A stretch of 64,000 nucleotides of DNA from Vreelandella glaciei. Lineage in GTDB: Bacteria; Pseudomonadota; Gammaproteobacteria; Pseudomonadales; Halomonadaceae. This document shows, piece after piece, positions 57,033-64,000 of the stretch; position 1 is the first letter of the stretch, and each line of letters opens with the position of its first letter. The notes below the pieces were generated by a model. The model worked only from the letters and a program-made list of their open reading frames with translations, did not search any database and was not told the origin of the DNA. A program made the translations under genes and the position numbers. The stretch is from NCBI RefSeq assembly GCF_013415125.1, contig NZ_JACCDE010000014.1:58220-122219 (forward strand). The letters run 5' to 3'.

Positions 57033-58796
57033 ATGGAGTCCAAACTCTCACGCTGCACGCCCTTCCTCCACTGGTGCAGGGCACTCAATCGACGGATTCT
57101 TGCCGCCGACCTGATGGCCGGCCTCACCGGCGCCTTTCTGGTGCTGCCCCAGGGGGTCGCCTATGCTTTCATCGCCGGCTTGCCCCCAGTGGTAGGGCTC
57201 TATACCGCTATTGTCCCTGCCGCTGTCGCCGCACTGTTTGGCAGTTCCTGGCACATGGTGTCCGGCCCCACCGCTGCGATCTCCATCGTGCTTGCCAGTG
57301 TGGTCGGAGGACTGGGCGCCCAAGATCCATCCCAATACCTTGCTATTGCACTGACTATCACCCTGCTGGCCGGCTTGATTCAATTGGCGATGGGACTTCT
57401 GCGCTTGGGCAGCCTGGTCAGTTTCATCTCCCATACGGTGGTCATAGGCTTCACGGCGGGGGCGGCGATTCTCATCGCGTCTAGCCAGCTGAAGCATCTG
57501 CTTGGGGCCTCCATTGCCACTGGAGGGGGCTTCCTGCCAGACTTGATTGCCCTGATACAACTGCTGCCCGAGACCAACCCCTTTGCTCTGGCCATCGGCC
57601 TGATCTCGCTGCTCACGTCCCTTCTGGCGCGACGGCTCAATCGGCGTTTACCTCATCTGCTGCTAGGCATGGTCGCCGGTAGCCTGGCCTGCCTGCTACT
57701 GGACGGCGTGGGGCACGGGGTGAACCTAGTCGGCGCTCTGCCCGGCTCCCTGCCGCCACTGACGCTGCCCGACCTGTCGCCAGACAACCTACGCCAACTT
57801 TCTTCTGGTGCCTTTGCCATCGCCCTGCTGGGCCTGATCGAGGCGTTGTCGATCGCCCGCGCCATTGCTCTGCGCTCGCATCAGGTGATCGACGGCAACC
57901 AGGAGTTCATCGGTCAGGGACTGTCCAACATCGTCGGCGGCTTCTTCTCCTGCTATGCCAGCTCAGGATCCTTCACCCGTTCCGGCGCCAACTATGATGC
58001 CGGTGCACGTAGTCCGCTGGCAGCCATCTTCGCCGCGGTGATCCTGGCTCTAATCCTAGTGCTGCTCCCAGGCCTCACTGCCTATTTACCGCTGCCTGCC
58101 ATGGCTGGGAGCATTTTGCTGATAGCCTGGAACCTGATCGATTTCCACCATATAGGACAGTTGATCCGGGCCAGCCGCCACGAAGCCATGATCCTGGCGA
58201 CCACTATGACGGCCACCTTGCTTCTAGAACTGGAATTCGCTATCTACATCGGCGTGTTGCTCTCACTAGTGCTCTATCTTAAGCGCACCTCGCGCCCCAC
58301 CGTCCTGGAAGTGGCACCTCGACAGAGCCATCCCCGTCGGCAACTTAGCAACGTCCAACGTTACTCGCTCGACCAGTGTCCTCAACTGAAGATCTTGCGC
58401 ATCGACGGCTCGTTGTTCTTCGGTGCCAGCGACTATGTACAACACCGCCTTCGAGAGCTCAGCGCCGAGCCGGGCATTCACGTGCTCCTCATTGGCAAAG
58501 GCATCAACTTCATCGATACTGCCAGCATCGAAATGCTGCTCCAAGAAATCCAACGTCTCCGTCAGCAGGGCGGCGACCTAATCATCAGCTCACTCAAGGG
58601 TACTGTCCTGGATGAGTTGCGCCAGCGAGGAGACCTACAGCGGCTTGGAGAAGAGAGATTTTTCGAAGTCCCACAAGCAGCGATCACCGACACAGCATCA
58701 AGGCTGAACCCTATCATTTGTCAAACATGCTGCTATCGCATCTTCAACGAGTGTGATAAGGGAAGAAACAATCGCATTCCTCTCCGTACAATATGA
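57033..58796 (+). CDS. SulP family anion transporter with STAS domain
   Basis: An inner-membrane SLC26/SulP transporter for sulfate, bicarbonate or similar anions. The 587-residue product has the N-terminal LTGAFLVLPQGVAYAFIAGL (TM1), GPTAAISIVLAS and about 10-12 membrane segments. A C-terminal STAS domain follows (about 450-555: IDGSLFFGASDYVQHRLREL and FIDTASIEMLLQEIQ). A short tail after the STAS domain carries three cysteines in IICQTCCYRIFNECDKGR, which is unusual. The substrate is not readable. It is divergent from the LysR gene. Confidence 0.9.
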   Translation: MESKLSRCTPFLHWCRALNRRILAADLMAGLTGAFLVLPQGVAYAFIAGLPPVVGLYTAIVPAAVAALFGSSWHMVSGPTAAISIVLASVVGGLGAQDPSQYLAIALTITLLAGLIQLAMGLLRLGSLVSFISHTVVIGFTAGAAILIASSQLKHLLGASIATGGGFLPDLIALIQLLPETNPFALAIGLISLLTSLLARRLNRRLPHLLLGMVAGSLACLLLDGVGHGVNLVGALPGSLPPLTLPDLSPDNLRQLSSGAFAIALLGLIEALSIARAIALRSHQVIDGNQEFIGQGLSNIVGGFFSCYASSGSFTRSGANYDAGARSPLAAIFAAVILALILVLLPGLTAYLPLPAMAGSILLIAWNLIDFHHIGQLIRASRHEAMILATTMTATLLLELEFAIYIGVLLSLVLYLKRTSRPTVLEVAPRQSHPRRQLSNVQRYSLDQCPQLKILRIDGSLFFGASDYVQHRLRELSAEPGIHVLLIGKGINFIDTASIEMLLQEIQRLRQQGGDLIISSLKGTVLDELRQRGDLQRLGEERFFEVPQAAITDTASRLNPIICQTCCYRIFNECDKGRNNRIPLRTI

Positions 58797-58809
58797 ATCC
58801 CAGACTTAG

Positions 58810-59966
58810 GGAAGCTCCGAATAATTGCCGATATTCATCAACGCTCGCTTGAGCTGACAATAAAATCGAAAATTCAGACACTCTTCTCCCGTTCTTTGTC
58901 TATTTTTGCCCGTTTCCCACTCATTGAGCGGGAAACGGGCGCAATAAACCTATTCCCACAGGTGTTTCTCACTGATTAGTAGGTTGCTGAACGCCGCCAA
59001 CAAATGCAGCCGCTGGGTGTTTTTGGTCAGTCCACGATAGCGAACCTTTCCATAACCAAAAACGTGTTTGATGTATCGAAAGTGGTGCTCCACTTTGGCA
59101 CGAATACTGGCTTTGATCTTTTCGACTTTCTGTCGCCTGGCATCCAGCGTCTTACGGGTGCCAGGCCGTTTGGCTATATACCAAGAGACGTCGCTACGAT
59201 GTTTGTGCTCGTCTCGTTTTTGAATGCCCAGGTAACCGGCAACACCGAAGACGCGTTGCTCTTCCCCGTGAAGCAACTGACCGGCAGACACTATGTCATG
59301 GACGTTGACAGCCGTGGTCTCGATGCTGTGAATCAACCCAAGCTTATCGTCGACACTTATGTGCATTTTCATGCCGAAGTGCCAAGAGCCCCCTTTTTTA
59401 GCCTGGTGCATTTCCGGATCGCGCTTGCCTTTTTTGTTTTTGGTGGAACTAGGCGCAGAAATGATCGTGGCATCGACAATGCTCCCTTCGCGCAGCATCA
59501 GGCCATTTATCTCTAGGTGCTTGTTCACTTCCTGGAACAACACCTTGCCAAGGCCGTGGTGTTCCAGAAAATGGCGAAACTTGAGGATCGTGGTTTCGTC
59601 CAGCAATCGGTCCAGCTTCAAACCGGCGAATTGACGCATGGACTCGATCTCGTAGAGGGCGTCTTCCATAGCCGGATCGCTCAGGTTGTAGAACAACTGC
59701 ATGCAATGGACGCGGAGCATGGCAGACAATGGATACGGAGGCCGCCCGCTCTCGCCCTTGGGGTAATAACGGGCTACCTTCTTCTCCAGCTACGTCCAGA
59801 GGATCATCTTGTCCATCCGCTCCAGAAAGAGCTCGCGGCGGGTCTTTCGCTTCTTGTTCTGTTACTCGGCTTCGGAGAAGGTGATTTGATCCATGGCAGC
59901 ACTGAACCCTATGCAGTTGTCGATAGCCGTATTATCGCTGATGGCAGTGAGTTTTTCAGAGCTTCC
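58810..59966 (-). mobile_element. IS5-family insertion sequence, inactive
   Basis: About 1157 bp with terminal inverted repeats: GGAAGCTCCGAATAA at the left (58810-58824) and the complement of GGAAGCTCTGAAAAAC at the right (59951-59966). It is flanked by TTAG on the left and TTAC on the right, a degenerate version of the YTAR target expected for IS5. It contains one transposase gene with two nonsense codons. It lies between the SulP gene and the TRAP region. Confidence 0.85.
58950..59894 (-). pseudogene. IS5-family transposase with two internal stop codons
   Basis: From ATG 59894 the frame reads MDQITFSEAE, stop, QNKKRKTRRELFLERMDKMI, then LWT, stop, LEKKVARYYPKGESGRPPYP, then open to 58950. 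The open part contains the IS5 DDE features: REGSIVDATIISAPSSTKNK, HFGMKMHISVDDKLGLIHSI, VEHHFRYIKHVFGYGKVRY and a final LLISEKHLWE. The stops are TAA and TAG, in frame, with no frameshift. A shortened product from the internal ATG near 59729 would lack the N-terminal DNA-binding part. Confidence 0.88.
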
Positions 59967-60364
59967 TTACTGTTTCAATACCAATAAGCAAGCGACTCTA
60001 ATATTTTAAGCAACCTTTCATTGACTAATATGAAGTTATTTTAAGAAATTATTTAGCATAGATTCAAGACATTTCAAAATAAACGCTTACTCTTTGTGTT
60101 CATCCTACGTTGAGCCACCGCTGGATATTTACTGACAGGGCAGAAATTGGGCTAATATTATATAGTGCCAAAAAACGGCTCTCTAAACTGAGTTTTTAAT
60201 ATAAGCTGTAATTCTTTAAAATGGACAAATAGTCAGCATGATCCAATTAATGGGCCAGCACCCCGAAATATATCTTTAACCGCATATGAAGTGAGAGACA
60301 TATCATAATAAAAAATCAACCAACATATCGAAAGGGGCACACTTTTCCGTGTGCCCCGGAAAGA
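59967..60364. other. AT-rich intergenic region after the IS5 element
   Basis: A 398-bp stretch with no gene. It is markedly more AT-rich than the core genes. Apart from the terminator of the TRAP operon at its right end (60331-60357) I see no repeat, promoter or RNA gene that I can support. Confidence 0.5.
60331..60357 (-). terminator. Terminator after the TRAP large permease gene
   Basis: GGGGCACAC (60334-60342) and GTGTGCCCC (60349-60357) form a perfect 9-bp stem with a 6-nt loop, followed on the minus strand by TTTCG. It lies 8 nt past the dctM-like stop codon. Confidence 0.8.
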
Positions 60365-61666
60365 TCAGCGTAAAGACCTCAGAAACTCGGGAAGGGCTAG
60401 GCTGAGTTGCGGTACAAGTGTCACTAGAGCAAGTACGCTTAGAAGAGCGAATAAAAATGGAAGAATAGCGCGAGAAATTTTCTCTATTGGAACTTGAGAA
60501 ATTTGACTTGCTACGAAGAGATTAACTCCCAACGGAGGGGTTAGGAACGCAATCTGAGTATTAACCATCAGAATGATGCCAAAGTGCACCGGATTAATAC
60601 CGAGAGATGTAACAAGTGGTACTAAAATTGGTGCAAGAATTATAATTGCCGACATTGTTTCCATGAAAGTTCCGATAAAAATTAAAAATATATTAATCAA
60701 TAGCAGAATTATCAAAGGATTGGTTGAAATCTCAGACATAGCTTCGGAAAGCTGCTGAGGGATCATTTCAAAGGTGATCACCTTCGCCAGTAGCGCTGAA
60801 CATGCCACTACAATCATTAAGGCACCAGAAATCTTGTGCGTTAATACGAATGCGTCATTTAAAGCGGCGATATTTAAACGAGAGTAAACAAATTTAGCCA
60901 CTAAAAATGCATAGGCTACAGCAACTACTGAGGCTTCTACCGGTGTGAAAAGTCCTGAATAGATACCACCTAAAACTAAGATAGGAAGAAACAATGCAAA
61001 TTTCGCCTTCCATATTAGTGAACCTAGGCTATCACTTCCATCTTCTTCTTCATGAATCGAAGCAACCACTGCCCCAGAACGCTTTGCTGTAAAATAGCCA
61101 GTAGCTACCAAGACGATCCCCATCAGTAGACCCGGAATCATACCAGCAGCGAAAACATCTGCAATAGAGACATTAGCTATAATGGCATATATGATCATTG
61201 GGTTGCTGGGTGGAATTAATATGCCTAGCGAACCACCGGTAGCGGTAATTGAGGCGGCATATGGTGCTGGATAACCATAACGTATCATAGAAGGAATCAT
61301 GATAGATCCAATTGCCGCTACCGTACCCGGTCCCGAACCGGAAATAGCCGCAAAGAACATGCAAGATAGAATAGTGATAATGCCTAGACTGCCGTGGACA
61401 TGACCAAACATTTTTCGAAATATACGAATAATATCGTGAGTAAGGCCTCCCTTTTCCATGATATTCCCGGCTAGGATAAAAGCCGGTATCGCCAATAGTG
61501 CAAAATTATCTACACCATTAAATATGCTTTGGGCAGCAAATACTAAGTCGCTACCCATGGTCCAGGATGCTGCAAAACCAACCAAGCCTATTGCCGCATA
61601 TATAGGTACACCTACTAGAAGAAGTAGAGGTAGGGCAACAATCAGAATTAACTGTACGTCAGTCAT
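60365..61666 (-). CDS. dctM: TRAP transporter large permease (DctM-like)
   Basis: Large membrane subunit of a tripartite ATP-independent periplasmic transporter, which imports organic acids with Na+. The 433-residue product has about 12 hydrophobic segments and DctM signatures: VALPLLLLVGVPIYAAIGLV, ATGGSLGILIPPSNPMIIYA and LTPPLGVNLFVASQI. The ATG overlaps the dctQ stop. The gene is visibly more AT-rich than the core genes. The ligand is unknown. A terminator follows. Confidence 0.93.
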   Translation of the reverse strand: MTDVQLILIVALPLLLLVGVPIYAAIGLVGFAASWTMGSDLVFAAQSIFNGVDNFALLAIPAFILAGNIMEKGGLTHDIIRIFRKMFGHVHGSLGIITILSCMFFAAISGSGPGTVAAIGSIMIPSMIRYGYPAPYAASITATGGSLGILIPPSNPMIIYAIIANVSIADVFAAGMIPGLLMGIVLVATGYFTAKRSGAVVASIHEEEDGSDSLGSLIWKAKFALFLPILVLGGIYSGLFTPVEASVVAVAYAFLVAKFVYSRLNIAALNDAFVLTHKISGALMIVVACSALLAKVITFEMIPQQLSEAMSEISTNPLIILLLINIFLIFIGTFMETMSAIIILAPILVPLVTSLGINPVHFGIILMVNTQIAFLTPPLGVNLFVASQISQVPIEKISRAILPFLFALLSVLALVTLVPQLSLALPEFLRSLR

Positions 61667-62136
61667 TGTAGTTGCTCCCCTGATTTATCATCAGTATTTA
61701 TATTAAGTAGTCGGCCTATTGCTGACATTAAAAATCCGAGCATAACCAAAGCGTATAAATAATTAGTATTAAAGCCTAATGATGGAGAAATACTAGGATA
61801 CCTTATTCCATCCATTAAGTTTTGAAAACAGAACACTACCATCATAAAGTCGAATGTTATTAACAATAAAAATATAAGAAGCCTCATTGGCTTTTTACCT
61901 ATTAACCGGACTAGAAGGTCGTATAACATACCTATTCTAAGGTCCGAATTGGTCAATGTTGCATAGCTTGCGCTGATAAATACGAAGGAGACGAAAAAAA
62001 ACCTAGATACCTCTTCGGTCCATTCTACTCCAATATTAAACCGGCGACCGATAACTTGTAGCAAAACCACTAATACCATTCCAGCAAGGAAGAAATGACA
62101 CATTGTTAGCTGTGTTTTTCTCAGTATATCCTGCAT
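61663..62136 (-). CDS. dctQ: TRAP transporter small permease (DctQ-like)
   Basis: Small membrane subunit, 157 residues with four hydrophobic segments. The characteristic WTEEVSRFFFVSFVFISASY motif is followed by a conserved region for the second half. It lies between dctP and dctM and overlaps dctM by 4 nt (ATGA), implying co-translation. A strong hairpin lies in the 74-nt gap from dctP, which probably sets the ratio of binding protein to permease. Confidence 0.9.
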   Translation of the reverse strand: MQDILRKTQLTMCHFFLAGMVLVVLLQVIGRRFNIGVEWTEEVSRFFFVSFVFISASYATLTNSDLRIGMLYDLLVRLIGKKPMRLLIFLLLITFDFMMVVFCFQNLMDGIRYPSISPSLGFNTNYLYALVMLGFLMSAIGRLLNINTDDKSGEQLQ

Positions 62137-62166
62137 ATTTTTATCTCCATCGGTCTTTACCAGTCA

Positions 62167-62198
62167 TCAGCCCCCACTTTAAACTGAAGGGGGGCTGA
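62167..62198 (-). promoter_or_regulatory. Stable hairpin between dctP and dctQ
   Basis: TCAGCCCCC (62167-62175) and GGGGGCTGA (62190-62198) pair perfectly, with further CTT/AAG pairing inside. There is only a short T-run, so it may be a partial terminator or mRNA stabiliser that raises binding-protein expression above that of the permeases. Confidence 0.65.
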
Positions 62199-62210
62199 GA
62201 TTACTTTTTA

Positions 62211-63266
62211 TTAGTTACTTTCTTCGTAGTTTTCAAGAATATTTAATGCAGTATCCACTAGCTCTTCTCCGTCCTCTCCGATCATTTCATAGTAGTTGGG
62301 CCAGGAGTCACGAGCCTGTTCCTTCCAAGATGTTTCATCTTCGATTTCGGTTATCTGTACGCCAGCTTCTTTAGCTATTTCCCACCAACGGCTTTCATCC
62401 AATGGCTGCCACCAGCGCACGTATTCGGTGGTCTCGCGTCCGGCGCGTAATACTGCCTCTTGAATTTCCGGCTCTAAGCCTTGGAACCAGCGCTCGGATA
62501 CAACTATAGGATGGGTAAGGAGAGTGTAATTTAGACGTGTAATACGATTTATCACTTCATTGAACTTCATTCCTATAATGTCGCTGACTGGATTATCCCC
62601 ACCTTCTACGACACCCTGCTGTAATGCACTATAAAGTTCATTCCATGCAATTGGTGCCGGTGAGGCATTCCAAGATTCATAAGTTCCAAGCATGATTGGA
62701 TTTGGTGGAACTCGCATGTTTAGCTCTGCCAAGTCATCAGGTCCTTCTATTGGATTCTCTGAGTTGTAGAAGAAGTGTCGCCAGCCCGTGTTTTCCCAAC
62801 CAACAATGCGTACGCCCGATTCCTCGATTACGCGAGGATTTAGAATAGGCGTTAACTCATCCAGCAGATAATTATTCTCTTCGGTGCTCTGAGTGAGGTA
62901 GGGAAGCATGAGCAAGTTCATGCTGGGGGCCACTTGAGCCATGTTATTTGTCGCCGGAATAGTTACCTGAAGCATTCCTTGGCGAGCCTGTTGAAGCATT
63001 TCTTTCTCGCTGCCCAACTGCGAACCTGGAAATATCGATGGTTTGATGTGATTGTCAGTATAGATTGCGACTAGTTCCGCGAAGCGTTTGAGTGCCACAG
63101 TTTGCGGACTCCATTCCATGTTAACGGAGTGGCCCAAGCGCATGGATATCTGGTCTTCCTTTTCCGGGATCGATTGCCAATCAAAAGGATTTGGAGTGTT
63201 TGCTTGAGTACTAGCTGCGAAGGTCAACATGCCTAGCGCGGCGATATTTTTGGTGATTGTTTTCAT
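62211..63266 (-). CDS. dctP: TRAP transporter substrate-binding protein (DctP-like)
   Basis: Periplasmic binding protein of the TRAP system. The ATG at 63266 (MKTITKNIAALGMLTFAAST) is favoured because AGAGG lies 7 nt upstream; an ATG two codons earlier is too close to it. It gives 351 residues with a signal peptide ending STQA. The mature part has the DctP pattern: LGSEKEMLQQARQGMLQVTI, NMRVPPNPIMLGTYESWNAS and VVEGGDNPVSDIIGMKFNEV. The conserved arginine of the carboxylate clamp is in LNMRVPPNP. The ligand is not assigned. Confidence 0.92.
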   Translation of the reverse strand: MKTITKNIAALGMLTFAASTQANTPNPFDWQSIPEKEDQISMRLGHSVNMEWSPQTVALKRFAELVAIYTDNHIKPSIFPGSQLGSEKEMLQQARQGMLQVTIPATNNMAQVAPSMNLLMLPYLTQSTEENNYLLDELTPILNPRVIEESGVRIVGWENTGWRHFFYNSENPIEGPDDLAELNMRVPPNPIMLGTYESWNASPAPIAWNELYSALQQGVVEGGDNPVSDIIGMKFNEVINRITRLNYTLLTHPIVVSERWFQGLEPEIQEAVLRAGRETTEYVRWWQPLDESRWWEIAKEAGVQITEIEDETSWKEQARDSWPNYYEMIGEDGEELVDTALNILENYEESN

Positions 63267-63344
63267 GGTCATGCCTCTTTTTTTATGGTTGGGAGGTATA
63301 TTTATCTGTTGCCAACAGATTTTTTATATTAATTATTAGTACTG

Positions 63345-63895
63345 TCACCAAGCTAGATAAGCGGATTGCTCATTGGTATAGAAAGCTGATGCGGATGCGC
63401 CCACAGAGAATGCACCTAAACCAGATTTCTTTATGCCGCCGAAGGGCATATTGACGTCAGGTACTGTTCCATTGTTTACATGCAGCATTCCATGTTTGCT
63501 CTCGTCTAGAAATCTCTGAATTAACGAGTGAGAGTCTGAAAAAAAGCTTGAGCTTAACCCATATTCAGTTTCGTTAAGTAACGAAAGGGCTTCATCGAAG
63601 CTGTCATAGGGTAATACCGATAGCACTGGACCAAAGATTTCCTCTTGGCTAGCCGTCTGTGACATCCCTGCATTGTCGAGGACGGTTGGTTGATAGAAGT
63701 AACCGCCTTCGCACTCTTTTACAGTGGCGATATTGCCGCCGGTAATCAGGGTGGCTCCTTCAGCCAAAGCTCTTGAGGTAGCCTCTTTAACACTGTTGAA
63801 ATGCTCTCTATTGCAAAGTGGCCCCAAGGAGGTTTTCTGGTTTAAACCATCACCCAGCGTTAATTGTCGAGCCCTGGCTGCTAGCCTGGATTTCT
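63345..63895 (-). pseudogene. Aldehyde dehydrogenase C-terminal fragment
   Basis: The fragment starts where RLAARARQLTLGDG begins (about 63895) and encodes only the last third of an NAD-dependent aldehyde dehydrogenase: TSLGPLCNREHFNSVKEATS, EEIFGPVLSVLPYDSFDEAL, MLHVNNGTVPDVNMPFGGIK and a C-terminal SGLGAFSVGASASAFYTNEQ. The catalytic cysteine and glutamate lie upstream of this part in the family and are absent. Just upstream the sequence is unrelated and an in-frame TGA (63921-63923) closes the frame. It is probably truncated by an insertion or rearrangement; the other part could lie beyond the window. Confidence 0.8.
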
Positions 63896-63906
63896 CATAG
63901 TACCTC

Positions 63907-63953
63907 AGCCAGTACCGCACTCAGGCTGTAACACCGCTAAACACCTACTGGCT
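63907..63953. repeat. Inverted repeat at the aldehyde dehydrogenase truncation point
   Basis: AGCCAGTA (63907-63914) and TACTGGCT (63946-63953) are an 8-bp inverted repeat separated by 31 bp, just outside the end of the aldehyde dehydrogenase homology. It may belong to the element that truncated the gene; its nature is not recognised. Confidence 0.35.
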
Positions 63954-64000
63954 CGACTTACATCGGCTACTTTTTAACCACTTTCCGTCCTTCAGACACA

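Overview
The window looks like chromosome from a gammaproteobacterium of the Halomonadaceae (Halomonas/Vreelandella type). This is inferred from the sequences of its ribosomal proteins, RNA polymerase and fatty-acid genes, the moderately high GC of the core, and the gene order. No 16S or database search was available, so the family-level assignment is a judgement.

Layout. 1-19.9 kb (minus strand) is the translation/transcription core: secE-nusG, rplK-rplA, rplJ-rplL, rpoB-rpoC, the str operon rpsL-rpsG-fusA-tuf, and the start of the S10 operon rpsJ-rplC-rplD-rplW-rplB (rplB runs off the left edge). Promoters, terminators and leader structures separate these units. 19.9-20.6 kb holds four tRNA genes (Trp, Thr, Gly, Tyr). 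20.7-22.6 kb is coaX-birA, divergent from typA. 24.9-31.6 kb holds an SNF-type sodium symporter and a LIV branched-chain amino acid ABC transporter whose binding-protein gene is convergent. 31.7-38.0 kb holds a small membrane protein, a membrane-anchored thioredoxin-like protein, RapA, a TIGR01777 epimerase-like protein and a renalase-like flavoprotein. 38.2-45.9 kb is a MerR/LitR-like regulator followed by a compact photolyase/SnoaL/SDR/FAD/DUF1365/Cfa/DUF2878 operon, the gene set known from light and singlet-oxygen regulons. 45.9-50.3 kb holds a decayed EAL gene, fabA-fabB, and plsC with an RmlD-like gene.

From 50.3 kb to the right edge the window is accessory DNA. At 50.7-55.7 kb there is an unusual nucleobase-centred cluster: a D12-class DNA adenine methylase and an OGG-like HhH glycosylase on the plus strand, and on the minus strand a PfkB kinase/nucleoside 2-deoxyribosyltransferase fusion gene, a QueC-like PP-loop enzyme and a SagB-type nitroreductase. 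The fusion gene is broken by an IS30-family element with a visible 3-bp target duplication, by frameshifts, and by a 5' truncation against an IS1380-like remnant. The components resemble those of type IV CBASS (QueC-like and OGG-like proteins), but I see no CD-NTase. This is the best candidate for an undescribed system, possibly of the defence or base-modification type. Beyond it lie a LysR regulator divergent from a SulP anion transporter, an IS5-family element whose transposase has two nonsense codons, and an AT-richer TRAP transporter with an aldehyde dehydrogenase gene whose catalytic half is missing.

The left half is ordinary and intact. The right 14 kb shows repeated insertion and decay by at least three IS families.
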